Shown: piece after piece, positions 1 to 12,900 of the stretch | Layout of the letters: each line of letters opens with the position of its first letter | Position numbering within the stretch: position 1 is the first letter of the stretch | From: Bostrychus sinensis | Lineage: Eukaryota > Chordata > Actinopteri > Gobiiformes > Eleotridae | DNA length: 64,000 nucleotides | Direction: 5' to 3' | Assembly (NCBI GenBank): GCA_020698575.1 | Contig: CM036243.1 | Location: 11,585,903 to 11,649,902, forward strand | The notes under the pieces: generated by a model | Database searches by the model: none | What the model was told of the DNA's origin: nothing | What the model saw: the letters and a program-made list of their open reading frames with translations, nothing else | Position numbers and translations under genes: made by a program

Positions 1-3000
1 GTCCTTAGGGTCGGGGGGCCCCTGTGACGCCCAGGCCCTCCCGGTGGCCTCCTTTGTGTGGTGATTTGTGTGTGTAATCTTCAGGGGATATCCATGAATG
101 CTGCGCTGAGTGGCTGAAAGAATTTATTAGCTCACTCACAGTTCATAGAGAGCACAAAGTGCAGAGTGCTTCAGTCCGTGCTTTTTGCTCCCTGTCCCCC
201 TTCACTCATAGAATCCATGAAAAATTCAAGTCTTTTAAAGGGTGGGTGGGGGGGTTAAAGAGTAGAGTAAAAGAGGAAAAAAGAAAGCTAAACAAGGAAG
301 GAGCTGCCAACTCCCACCGTCTTGGCAACATGTTTAGAAAACATCTAAATTGCTTGTGTAATATGTAAACCTTTGTCTCACCCAGGAGGCAGCTGCATCA
401 GTTGTCACTATGCTGGTGGTCCAGCCATCATAGTTAGGTATAATAATCATCTAAGGCCAGGTTGGCCCCTCTTTATGCTGCACTCTCCCTTACTATTTTT
501 CCTTGACTGAAGAAACAGGTTTAGGTGAAAAAAAGTCCATTGATTAATTCACAATTCTAAGGATGCTCACCTCACACAGACAGTTTGTACAGATGGACAC
601 AACCCCAGCACAAATAAAATGTAAATGTTTCATCATTATTAGAATTCAGAATATGGTCCAGTTTTGTAAGAGAGTGGTTGGCTCTGAATAGGTGGAGTCA
701 ATGTGACAGGCCAAAGAACACACGTCGTAAAATGTACTGAATCTTTTAGTTGTGTTTGGACTGCATTAAGCTGGGCTAAGCACAACACTGACACAAGCCT
801 TATACGAATGCAAAAGAGATGACTCCATGAGAAAGAATGTACATAAAATACCAATGAGCAACAACAGAGCCCCACATCATCAGCCACAAGGGTTCTTTCA
901 ATCTCAATATAAAGTGAAATGTTGTGAAAGTTGACAAATAAATCTCTCCTCCAAAGGCAAAGTTCTTTTGCACAAAAATTTATGAGTCCTACTAAATGTC
1001 AGATCGGTGAAGTCAAATAAAGAGGAGTTATGTGGGAGGGATGGAGGCGTGTACAGCTGGATGTTAGTCCAAGCAGAGGTGAACGCACTTTGCCAAAGAA
1101 TGTCAGAAAGTTTCATCCGGGGAAGTGGAAATTCTTAAGGCCTTCCTGAAAAGCTGAATCCATATGTTGGATTTCGGGATGCAGTGACCCATATCCCCAA
1201 AATAAACTCACCATGGGGAGTGGGTCACAGACCACAGCTCTAAAGAGGCCTGGATCCGTAGCCAAGGGGAGACCACCAAGACACACAGTGGTTAAATGGG
1301 CTGAAATATTAGCTCTGGACCTAATGAGCAGCTCCCTCAGCAGCAGACGAAGGGCAAAGCTGGCACAGGGGCCACGAGAAACAAACACTGCAAGACCACA
1401 GAGCCATGTGAGGAGACACCTTGATTAAATGAAGACCGACTGCCAACCTGTGCTTCCTGAGCATTGCTCAGAGTCAAACACCTGCCAGAACTGGAGCATA
1501 CACACAGCATCAAATACAGTGATTCTGAATAAAGGCAGCTGCAGAGAACATTACTGAGCAGTTTGGCAGTGAAAGCAATGCAATGCTTGTTTTAGGAATG
1601 CAGGCTACTGTATTGTTTAGAGGTGGGTACACTTTGGACAATGGCCAGTTATTCACAGGGGCAACACATAGACATAGACTGACAGACATTATCCTCCACC
1701 CTTAAACAGGTTTTGTTTTCACAAATACATGTGCTTTTTGTGATGAATTAGTGCAAAATGCAATATTTAACTGACATTATAAAACAACTGTAAAACTGTA
1801 CAGAATCCTGACCCGTGAAGCAAATTCCCCTCATTTGTCTCTGTTATGAGCTATTATTCTTGCATGCCTGGCAGGAGGCTCTAAATGAATCTCTCACGGG
1901 ACATAAGACGTTCATTTTTCACAACACCTGTCTCTGCGCTCGCTCCAGCTCTGTACTCCGGGGATGTGGTTTTGGCACTGTCAGAGCACTGGCATCCGTC
2001 CACACAAAACTGGGAAAGTTATGCTTAAGGATAAGGAGTGGTTGTTATCTAACATCTCGTGGTGCTTAAAATGGAATACCGACTTCCTCTGAGTGGCACA
2101 CGGCTCTAGAGATTCCAGTTTGCCGAGGCAGCTGTCTTTGCGCCCAGAGACACAAGTGCTGGCTCATACTTTGTTACTAGAAACCTTTTGATCCCGGCTT
2201 GTGGGCATTCCTCTGCCAAAGACATTCCACATGAGCTGATTGGAGCAAAACAATGAATGTGCTCTTCACTCAGCTTTCTGAGGAGTCTAAACTGACACCG
2301 TACAGTGACAATTCAGAAAGAAGAATACCTCTATGTACTCAATGTTTACTCTATAATTAGACACAATACTGGTAGACTTAAATAATAGACTTGAGTGATA
2401 GACCTATTTGCATCCTTAGCAAAGTGAAGAAGCTCTGGAACACATTCAAGCTATTTTATGCTGAAAATAATCCATCCTGACCAGTCATAACCATTAGCAA
2501 GACAACTCAAAGAGTAATAGTCAGATTTTAATTACATTTTGGAAAGGACAGTGGTAGGCAATGGTTGACAATGGCTATAAATCGCGACAAATTTTTAAAA
2601 GCTATGCTATCACGATATCACTATCAGAACTCATTCCTCAGACAGCATGTGTTTGACACCAGTGATGCTTCTCATAGCTCTAATGTAAGGATGAGTAGTG
2701 CAGCTTATTTTAGTCTATATGAAACACCCAGAACGTCTGATGACTGCTGAGAATGCACAGCAGCTGTCACAGAGTGTAGGATGCAGTGACTTATTTGATT
2801 TAGCACTGAAATATTTGATTGCCCTCAGGCTAATACATGTCAGTGGACTGTCAACATTGGGTTGTTGCACTTAGATGTCTTTATCTTAAGAACGTACTGT
2901 CAAAATTGCACCATCATTTTAGTTATAGATTGTCAATTATATGAAAGGAAAGTAAGATGTCTAATCATGCCAGCCATCCGTATTCTTTTGTGGTCAATAA

Positions 3001-6000
3001 AAACAAACTGCAAATAGCCATTTCACTACTCAGAAAACAAGGGGCAATATAAAAAAATACACAACCAACTGGAGGTACAAAGCATCAGGAAGAGCATCTG
3101 GCATAAACCCAATGCCAAATAAACAGTTTTGATTTGTTGTGGCAACCCTAGAAGGGAAAAGCCAAAAAAAAGATAACCACAGAGCTGTCCCTATCTGAGA
3201 TTCTGAATATGAGAAAAGAATGTTCCATGGAAAAAATGAAATGTGAAGCAACTGATAAAACGAGCCATTATTCTTATAATCAAGTCTTAAGCAACACTAC
3301 CATTTACAAGAATTGCTAATGACTTCAATTGGACCTCATTCAGCGCCAGGCATTTTGTCAACAGTTTACCAATGTGAAGTGAAGGTGTGTGTTTGTGTGT
3401 GGTGGATAGTGGAGAAGTAGAGCACAGAGATTGGATTTCAGCAGCAGAACACCCACAGCGCTGTAAGCAGCCCACACTACTACAGCATAGCATTGTTTTT
3501 GTGCAGTTTGGCTTAATTGGCACCGGGGGGATCCAGGCGAGGGGAGCGAGGAAATACAGAACATTACAATCAAAGCATGTGCATGGGGATGATGATAAAG
3601 CTGTTATCTGACAGGTCTCTGGAGGGGCCGGTTCCTCTCTGTGTAAAAGTTGCTCCATCCTGTTGACACTGCCAGTAAACACCTGAGCGTTCTGCTGGTT
3701 CTGTCCACACTGCGTTCCGTTCAGCCGACAGCACATGATGGGACTCCTGGGGCTTGCGAGTGGCCAGGCCATATCTGACGGCTGTAATAATCATTTTATT
3801 CACATCGAGATTGGACTGAATGATAATAAGTGAGCAGAGCAGAGCTGTGAGAGCATCCTGTGGGGACCAGCCGCACATTCAACTGCTGTGCTCTGTTTGA
3901 CTTGGTGTAAGCAACGGATCTTGTCAGCAGAGAAGCAGGAGGCATGCGTGATAGATAAACTTCCTGTCAGAGAGTGTGCCCACCACGCATCTCAGCTACA
4001 CAATCTCCTTCTGCTAAATAAACCACTTCCTACAACATTTAGGTTCTGTCACAGGTTCCTTTTTCAAAAACTTAAATACATTCCTATTTAAAAGATTAAA
4101 TTAAGATTAAAACTGTTTTGGGTTCACTCTGGCCAGCAAAACCCATTTACTTTGGATACAAAATAAAGTGGGTCTGTAAGCTCTCTTATTCAAGCCATCT
4201 TCTGCCAAAATGATTTCTACAAACCAATCATAAACCCAACAAATCCAACAGACCAAGATGGTCCACAACATTTCAACACGAAAATTCTTCAGGAGCACTT
4301 TTGTTTCTTTTTTACTGCCCCGTCTGTGTTTATTCTGCTCTGTCTGGGTCCCAAGCCAAACAGACCTTGAACACATGTTTATGTGCCCCCTGACATCCCA
4401 ATATCCTATCATGTCACCTCACCTAACAGGCCAACTTTTGTCACAGCAAGGGGACTGGGACACGTTTACACATAACGTGTCCACTGCATAGAAGAGGTTG
4501 TATTATTACTATCTCTGTTCTTTGCTGAAGAAGGAGTATATGTGTGACAATATAATTGCTCTGATTGGTCAATTGTTTTGACATGCAAAGATCAAACTAA
4601 ATGACATAACATTATTGCTTTTAAAGCAGTTCTTTGCTATAGGGAAACAATGTTGTTGATATAGTTGCAATTAGAGCTGGGTATTTCCAACAACCTCACG
4701 ATATGATACATATCCCGATACAGGGGTCACGATACTTATGGCAATACATTCTGAACAAAGCACAGGGTCAACAAGTTTACATGGATGTTTTATATTCTGT
4801 AAATTGGCTGTGTGTGATATAACCTAACCCACATGACAATAACAGACATTGGTACATAAAATAATACACACACACTTTTCACACCTGGAGGCTATCCTTG
4901 GAGGCCCCTAGTGCTATGTCCATAGCAATCAGCTGTTTGTACGCAACAGTACGGTGGCCAGCTAATGACGCGCACGCCGTGCGTCTGTGGATGCCCTGCA
5001 TGTAAATCCTTGTGCGCTCCATAACTTGTTTGTGCTTCACTTTTCTCCATATAGTTAAGTTGTGCGTTAGATCGAAGAGTAGGTATAATATCAGCGCTTA
5101 AACCGCCGTCACTGCGAAGGACTCTGCTTCTTGTATTTGTTAGCTTTGCGCTGCTAGCAGCCGCGCTAATTAGGCTAATTGCTAGCGGCAGATCAGTGTC
5201 TCGTGTGAAGACAGAGATCTGTAGAGTTGCTGCAATAAGGTTACTTCACTGCAGAACCTACAAACGGTATGAGCCATATCTAACTCCTTGGTGTTTTAAA
5301 GTCCAGAGTTGACAATTTCCCTGAAAAAAACACCGTGCCTCTCCATGTTTGTTTACTAGGCGCATGCTGCTGCTGTATGCTGCGGTGCTGCCACCTATGG
5401 CAGAAATGTGTACGGCACTTTATGGAACAGCTTCAAACCTGCCGTTCCAGCTGTTTATAACATATTAACGTAATTTAAACAGCTATAATGATACAGTAGC
5501 ATGCGTATCGACACGTGTATCGTCTAGAAGTACTTCACAATATATCCCCGTATCGATTTTTTAAGCACAGCCCTAGTTGCAATCCTGGTCTAGATCCTGC
5601 ATTCTCTCATGTCTAAGAACCAAAAATTGTGTTGTAGGAAGTTTGTGAAGTGAAGAAAAATTGTGTTAATTGCAGTTTTTGGATGTATTATGTGAGACTT
5701 TGATTAGGTTAAGGTTAAGCTGTACACAAGATTGTAAAAAGTGAAATAGAAAAGCTTACAACAAAAAGATGAGGCCCCGAGAAGACACCAGTCGAGAATC
5801 ACTGGGCTGCGGGATGCCCTATCATAAAAATTTGAGATGCCCTGTGTGATGATGACTACATTTGAGAACTGGTAGCTTCAGTGAGGCTGTGTGTGACTGC
5901 AGGCTGCTTATTTAAGCCATTATTTTAGCTGTGAAACAAGTTACCACTAAAAGGATTGGGTAAGCTGTCATGTGGGTTATTACCACTTTTGAAGGAACAA

Positions 6001-6709
6001 TGTGGAACAGATTAAGAAAGCCATTAACCCATTTGTGAGAATTAGCAGAAAATTTGCTGTGAGCATGTGAGCACAATGTGTTCTGTGCGTACAGTTAATT
6101 AGCAGGTAATAGTGTAATGATTGGCTGCGATTACGTTTGACGAATGGCTGCTTGTTTGGCGTAATTAAGTAATTCGTTACTAATAGAGTGCAGGCCCCTC
6201 TTTTAAGAGATTTGTCTTGGCTGCGGACGTGTGCAATATTGTGAAGGCTGGAATTTTCGGTAGCTCGTGTGTCAATTTAATTTATCAAATTTTTTAATTT
6301 ACAGAATCATTTAAATTGTTTCAGTGTTGCCTCTTGACTATGACAGCAGTCAAAGATGGATTCATGAGGCATGTTTTCACTAGGTCAGTATACCATGGGT
6401 CAAGTCAATATGGGGGCATTTTCAATACCAAAATGGGTCCAGAGAGTCCTCAGAAAGCATACTGTACCATGCCACTCTGGAACTCTGGAAAGTTGGGCTC
6501 CAGCTCTGTGGCATGCTTTCAAAATGAGAAGCGAGCGATACAATAGAAAAAGAGTGCATCTTGTTCTTGGGATAAGAAGTCAAATTCCAAGAGAGAACAT
6601 GCAAAATGTTTTGTGCTTTTTCAGAAAACAAAGCTGGCGTTTTTAGCAACTCCTGGGCCTAGATTAGTGGAAACAGTATTCTTAGGGGTTACTGTAACAG
6701 ATTCCTTAC
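1..6709 (-). other. hhip: hhip intron 4, partial (no exon recognised)
   Basis: Lies 3' of exon 4 on the minus strand and runs off the window. I looked on the minus strand for the next propeller exon and found none. Contents: an unannotated 5' part, short open frames with no family resemblance, a complete hAT-type element (4672-5575) and a repeat-poor, homeobox-motif-rich block at about 5900-6260. The G-rich stretch at 238-255 could form a G-quadruplex. Confidence 0.75.
4672..5575. mobile_element. Non-autonomous hAT-type element in hhip intron 4
   Basis: The ends are imperfect inverted repeats: TAGAGCTGGGTAT on the left and the complement of TAGGGCTGTGCTT on the right, both followed by degenerate CGATAC-rich subterminal sequence. 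The 904-bp element is flanked by a perfect 8-bp duplication, GTTGCAAT (4664-4671 and 5576-5583), the size expected for hAT. No transposase frame lies inside, so it needed a transposase from elsewhere. Confidence 0.85.
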
Positions 6710-6911
6710 CTTTAGGCCATTCTGTACAAGTTTGTGGATGTCGAGGAAGGGCTCCTTGAGCAGCACCAGGTCATGGGTGAGTATCCGGACGATCCCCTCC
6801 CTCTCAAGGACAAAGAGCCGCTGGGATCCGTCCCCGCAGTGCACCGCAGCTACCGGCTGTCTCAGACCACTCAACACCTCCTGGGCACAGTAGCAGTTGT
6901 GTTTGTGTTTC
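6710..6911 (-). CDS. hhip: hhip coding exon 4 (residues 208-275)
   Basis: The acceptor is TTGCCTAG (AG at 6912-6913). The exon encodes RKHKHNCYC, then the first blades of the beta-propeller: EVLSGLRQPVAAVHCGDGSQ, RLFVLEREGIVRIL and LDIHKLVQNGLK. It ends at AAAG|GTAAGG in phase 0; in other vertebrates the next exon starts with a Gly-Gly-Asp-Glu-Arg segment, which is not found here. The Hedgehog-binding loop of the propeller lies later in the protein and so outside the window. An upstream in-frame ATG (about 6929) lies in the intron and is not a start. Confidence 0.94.
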
Positions 6912-9900
6912 CTAGGCAACCGGCGAGACACAAAAGGTCAAAGACTCACAATGCTTGTGAGAACTCCAATAATAAAGACTAAAGACTATTCAGATTATTT
7001 GTATTTTGGAAGGAAGCAGTATGTCCTTAAGTACTGACAGGCCAAAGGGACAGAAAGTTCTGTTCTGTCACATTTGGCTGGAACAAATTCTACACTTACA
7101 TAAAACACATGTGTGCAATATGCATACATAGCAGTGTAAAAGCCAGATGACAAACCTGATATCTTCTATTTTCTCATCTCCCAAGTAGTTGGAATCCTGG
7201 CCATGAAGTGTTTTTTGCTGAAAATCAGGAAAGCATAGGTTGCCATCCCTCCTTCCATAGTATTGGCAGAACTCATCCACATCAGCTTGGAACAGCTCTA
7301 GAAATTAAGACAGATACATACGTTTTTACTTATCATGCTGCACTTAAATGATTGTAACAAGCAGTATCATAGCAAAATCCAATAAGCAAGTCATGATTGC
7401 GTTAGTTAGAATGCGCTTAGTCTAGCAAATAATGGAAAAAGTCTTAGTGAGAAGTCAAACAGAGAGGATGTGATGTGCTGGTGTGTAGGGAGGTTGAGTT
7501 ATGCTTGATGAGCCAAACCAAATTCTGGCTAAGCTGGTCTTAAGTGAACAAGTGAAGAGGAACCAGGCCAAACCAAATGGTTCACAGAAGAATCAGACTA
7601 TAAATTGCACTCTGTTTGCAAAACCAGCACAAAGGTACCTGGTGCAAAAGTAAAATTTTAGGGTGTGTGACAATTGTATGCCTTTTATATTCAGTTACAT
7701 TATTTTAACTATAAATTAATATATCAAAAAAAGTTATTAAACTAATTTTTGTCTGTCTGGAAAAGATCTGAATAAAATTCATCCTAACTGAGGTATTTTG
7801 TGTTAGCAGAGCAACACATGGACACAGTATGTGAACTGAAATAATCAATGTTAATATGGCATATAATTCAAGCAAGAACCTCGGTTTATAGAGCTACGCT
7901 TGCATTTCCACACTAATACAAGCAGGCCCAGTTTTCTGGATGCAAAATGACCAAAGCAACAACAGTAGCACAGGTAGGGATTTTCCTAAGGTTAAGGTTT
8001 ACACTGCATGTCATTTTTTGAACCACACAATGCAAGCAATGCAAAGCCCACCAATCCTACTGACTTTCTTAACAAAGTGAAGTGGGTTTGGAATCTCACC
8101 CATTCAAGCTATAAACAATTTTGCCAATTTATCCCCTGTGGTTAGTTTTTGGTGTGGATCTGGACCACTGGATACAGGGATGTAACGTAATAAGATTGTA
8201 AAGAGTCTAGCTCGGCATATCTTTTAACCTGCATCCTTTTGTTACAAAAATCAAAACTTGAATTGTCAGAGCCCAGTTTCCGATGAATTAAAATACCCAA
8301 CCAGACATAAGACATTTGCAGTTATATCAGTCACTTTAATGACATATCAGATTTTGAACAGCTTTCAAAAATACAGCCCTACAACCCTTTTTTTTCTAAA
8401 GAAATCTGTCAAAATGAACGACCACACATAAGGCATCCTTCTCCCCAAAGCACTGGATTTCAATGGCCCTTTGCGACCTAAAAACAATCCTGCCGATATT
8501 GTTTCCTTTAGCGAATCCCTGTGAGGACAAGCACAGAGCAAATACACCAGTGGTAAAAACACAAACAGAATTCTTTCATCTGCCCCACACCGACCGCAAT
8601 GGCTGACCGCACCAAGTACTGGAGGTGATAGGATATCCCCTTGAAACATCTAAACACAACATGGAGATCAAACAGGACTCTGGCTATACCACCCACCAGT
8701 TTGTCTGGAGTTATCTTAGCCATGCTGGTCGGGGACTCAGGAGGGGAAGGAGGAGGAAGAGATATGGAGGCGCTTGAAAGACAAAGGTAGGAGGAACATG
8801 AAGTGAGAGTTCGAACCATTAAATGTCTTTACAGGGAAAGGGGCAAAGTCCAAATCCTAATCGAGGGCCTGCAAAAGTTTTAAAAGTGGTGAGATGACAG
8901 TTATGGAAGCTGTAAAGACAACTGCTGCTTTAAATGCTTGGGAAGAAATCTGCATCACACTGAATGGGCTAAAATATTATACTCTTTAATAGCAAGTTTG
9001 TAGTCTGAAACCTCTTCCCATAAGTTTCGTTTCTGAGGCGGAACAATGACAGGCGGAATAACCAATCAGAGAAACAAAGGGCGGGACCTAAGCTCTTACC
9101 TCTGACCCGAACAAACATGGATTCTTGCTGGGGTTTTTTTTTTTTTTTTTTACCAGAATACGCCGTATTACAAGCAGCTCTGTACTTACTTCTGAATGGG
9201 GACAGCATCAGAAGCCAGCTATACAAAGACTTGTGGAAAAAGTCTTTTTTTTATGCGTTAATTCATCAATTAATCATTTGATGTAAACAGGACTTGTTGG
9301 ACTACCGTTGTTAAAATGGCAACAAAATTAAGAAAAAAATGACGGAGGATTGGATAACAACAAGGACTTTAGCAGAACCAATAGGTGACAAAGAAAAGCT
9401 ATAAACGCTGTTAATCATCTTCCGCTTTCATAAGATGCGCCGCAGATAAACTGCTGTGATTAGCCCTTTACAAATTTAACCGAAGAAATGCTCCGTTCTG
9501 AGAGGGGAACCAGATTCTCCTGCTTGCAAAAAGCAAGTGGGAGAGTCTGGCTCGCCAGGCTAGCAAGTTTGGCAATTTGAGCATTTCTTCAAGTCAAATA
9601 TCAAAATTCTCTTTTTGGATTTTCAGATGCTTGCTAGTTTAAATAAGGAATGCTCCCATTGGCTCTTGCTCTACACAGTGTGTCTATTTTAGCACTGTCT
9701 ATGATTGCAGCAAACAAGCGCCAAAAAAAAAAAAAAAAAAAAAAAAAAAAGCAAAGTGAAATGTGGATAGAAATGAGCAATTTATGCATCGGGTTAGAGC
9801 TAGAAGTTAAATTTGAGCTCTAAATATAGGTTTGGACTGATGTAATGTCTGCAGTGGTTAATTGGTCCAATTTTCCTTTTTAATCAAATTAAAGCAAACA

Positions 9901-12900
9901 CAGTGAAGTGGTTTAGGCAGTGGGATGGAAGAAAATTCTGTTGTGATGTATTTACTATCAGAATTATCACAACTCTAATTAAATTAATAAAACTTCTAAG
10001 TAGAAAAGCGTAGGAGTTAAGACACAAGACAAAGGTACAAGAAGGAGAGAAGGAGTGAGAGACAGAGGCCTGTCCATTTCCCTGACTCCCCTGTGCTAAT
10101 GTTATACTTCCATCTGGTTATCTTCCAACACAACCTGGGTGGCCCACCCCAAGTACTTGACATCTTGATGCACTTCAGCAGTTTTACATACACACAACCT
10201 TTGTAGAAAAATAAATGTGTCATTCGTCACCACATATGCTGATCTGTGCAGGGGCTGAGGGAGTCTTGAGGGGGGAGAGCAGGGAGGAGCCTGATGTTGA
10301 GCAGGAGATAGAATACAACCAGTGATCTTTCTTCATTTCTTTTGGCTGCACTACGGTAACTGCAAAAAGTTTCCTGCTCCTTCTGCCCACTTTTCTCACC
10401 TGTCAACTCAAATCTTCTTAGTCCAAATGCCCATGTGATACTGTAGGTCATTAGATGCAGATAAGCACAGCCTCAAACACTATCTGTGATACCTGACTTG
10501 AGCGACTGCATACCATGAGGGTGGGTTTGAAACTGTTCCCCTGAATGCAGACCTCAGCAGATCTAATCAGTTTTGTGGCATATGAGATTGGGAGAGAAGC
10601 CTTGGCAAGAGGAGAAAAAGACAGTCCAAAAAGTGTTTGATCATGTTTGGTATGCACTCTGGAGGCACAAGTACCTGTGATCTTGCATCCCTTCAAAGGA
10701 AATTCTTTTAAAAGACCAAATGTTTTTGAGACGGAGGCTAGACGGATTCCTGTCATTTACCAGCATCAGCTACATAAAGATTTATGTTATTCTACTGAAG
10801 CCAAAAAGGAGCTATAAATCTAAAATGCAAAACAAACTCTTAAATTAAGTCTCCTAAAAGAACAACTGCAATTAAACAGGTGTGCGTTAAATGTTCATAT
10901 TTTTACACAAAGGGAAACTGAATACTATTACTTAAATACTATTACTTTACTCTAAATGAGTAAAAGTACTTTGTGATCTTGGTAGCAAGGCAGGTAACAG
11001 GCTTCCATCACAACAAGAAGGTCCTGGGTTCAATTCCAGGTTTGGGTGCATAGAAGTAAAAGTAAGGGTAGAAGTACCTTAAGCAATAATTTTAAAGCAT
11101 TAGGGCTTTTCCTTAAGAACAGAGTTTCTTCTGAATAAGCTTTGAGAAAGCAAATTTATACAGTGGGTGTGTAACACTGCTTTGTCGGCTGTTGTGTGAA
11201 GAAGTATGGCTATATATTAAATGTGTTGATGTCACCGTAAGCAGCAAGCAAAGCAAAAGTGGGAGACGTATTCAGCAACAAATGGATATGAGGTCAGATG
11301 AGGTAACAGCAGAAAAAAATATTCACAGTCCAGACAAATGACTTCTTGCATAAAAATCAGCCAAGTGCATGCTTAGTCAGAAGCTAATTTACAACTTTCA
11401 CTTCCACTCAAAATGTCGGTCTAGTAGTTGATTTCATTATATGTACTGTATGTTTGCTTGTATGTCACCAGGTAACCTTTTATGATTATAATTTGCTGTG
11501 GCATTTTATATCATTATTCGGTGTGTAATTACCTGGTATGTGCCCCCTGCAGGTGTAATAGAACTCGCGGCAGAAGTCCTGGCAGAGTCGCGGCAGGTCG
11601 GGCTCCCTGTGTGGCATCTTATCCATGTCCGAGGAGTGGAACAACACCTGGGCGTTAGGGGAGCAGCGCGCACACTTGATCTCCTCCAAGAGGCGTCCGC
11701 ATTCGGTATTATTGGTGGAGAAAATCTGAAGGGACCACACACAGCAGAGACCAATGATTAAAAAGGCAATCAGTTAGCTTATAGAGTGAAAGATGTGAAA
11801 TATAATACAACCAAAGTCAGTTGTTGTTTAATGCAATTTCACATTTAGAACTACACAAAACATTATCTGAAATTTTGACCACCGCATTGAGAAACCATTG
11901 TATGTTTACAACACCCTGAGCCTGATTTGAGGCCATTACGCTAAAGTACACAAAGAGTTAATCCCAAAGAAATTAGCTGGATTATTTACCTAACAAATTA
12001 GCTGTAATAAAACACAACGTAATCTGTTTTAGGTCAAGAGTGGTGCTGCTTGGGCTGCCAGCAGACAAGCGAGTAAGAAAGCTGGCTGGTAGTGCTTTGC
12101 TCTGTGTGAGGTCCATGTGTAAACACCAATTTAGAGATAGACAGGCACATCATTCCCGCTCTGGTATCAACAAATTAGCAGTCTGTCGAAGTCAATTAGA
12201 TCGGCGGACCCAAGGCCAACATATGGACGCCGTACACTTTGCTTATGTTGCGGATAAAAACTAGCACTGCCGAAAAACATTTTCTGTCCACTGGGCCCCT
12301 CAACAGGTGGCAGATCTTAAAGAGTTCATGTCAATCAAAAACAAAATGACAACTCTAGAGAACAGGAAACTGTCTTATCTGAGTCTACCCAGCTGGAAGC
12401 GTGGACTGTCCTAGCTGAATTCTTTCTGTCTCATGTTTTATTTTTTTTAAAGCTTGGTTCTGATCCCATTGTGTATGGTGTGCTCCTCTGTACACTAATG
12501 CCATGTTGCCGTCTGGGTATGCTTGCCCTCCTGCTCTAAATTGCCCATTGATTCTGGGTCCACAGAGAGTAGCATTTGTGTGCTCTCAGCCATGCCCTGC
12601 GTCCATATGTTACTGGGATGGGTTCCAATGTTGCCATCATCCAGACCAGAACAAGTGGAGCTTTGTTTGTTGTGTTTTGCTACATCTCACTGAGTGTGTT
12701 CCTCAAAAGCAGGAAAAATAGCAATGAAGCTCAGCTGTTGCACTTTTCCTGGGGACATGTAAAGCAGGTCAATATTAAGCCATAATCAGAAACATGATTG
12801 GTCAATCACACAATAATGAACCTGTTATTAAATTAGCTTTCTCAAAGGTTTATATGGGGCTACATCACACTGCCAATTCAATGTATACCTTTATGTGGGA

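Larger units (their letters stand above)
7298..11532 (-). other. hhip: hhip intron 2
   Basis: This 4235-bp intron contains a possible exon-like segment at about 8330-8820, a T18 run (9134-9151), an A28 run (9723-9750) and a tRNA-derived SINE fragment near 10,980-11,050. The rest shows nothing I can name. Confidence 0.88.

Noticed and set aside
3287..3878. Overlapping minus-strand open frames of 161 and 102 codons in hhip intron 4
   Set aside because: No similarity to the next hhip exon or to any family I know; two frames open at once points to base composition.
6734..6982. Plus-strand 82-codon frame over hhip exon 4
   Set aside because: Antisense of a firmly assigned exon with matching splice sites on the minus strand.
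10978..11053. Candidate tRNA gene
   Set aside because: Only box B is good; the cloverleaf stems do not form, so it is a SINE remnant. The same holds for 20,372, 47,510 and 53,065.
11498..11761. Plus-strand 87-codon frame over hhip exon 2
   Set aside because: Antisense of a firmly assigned exon.
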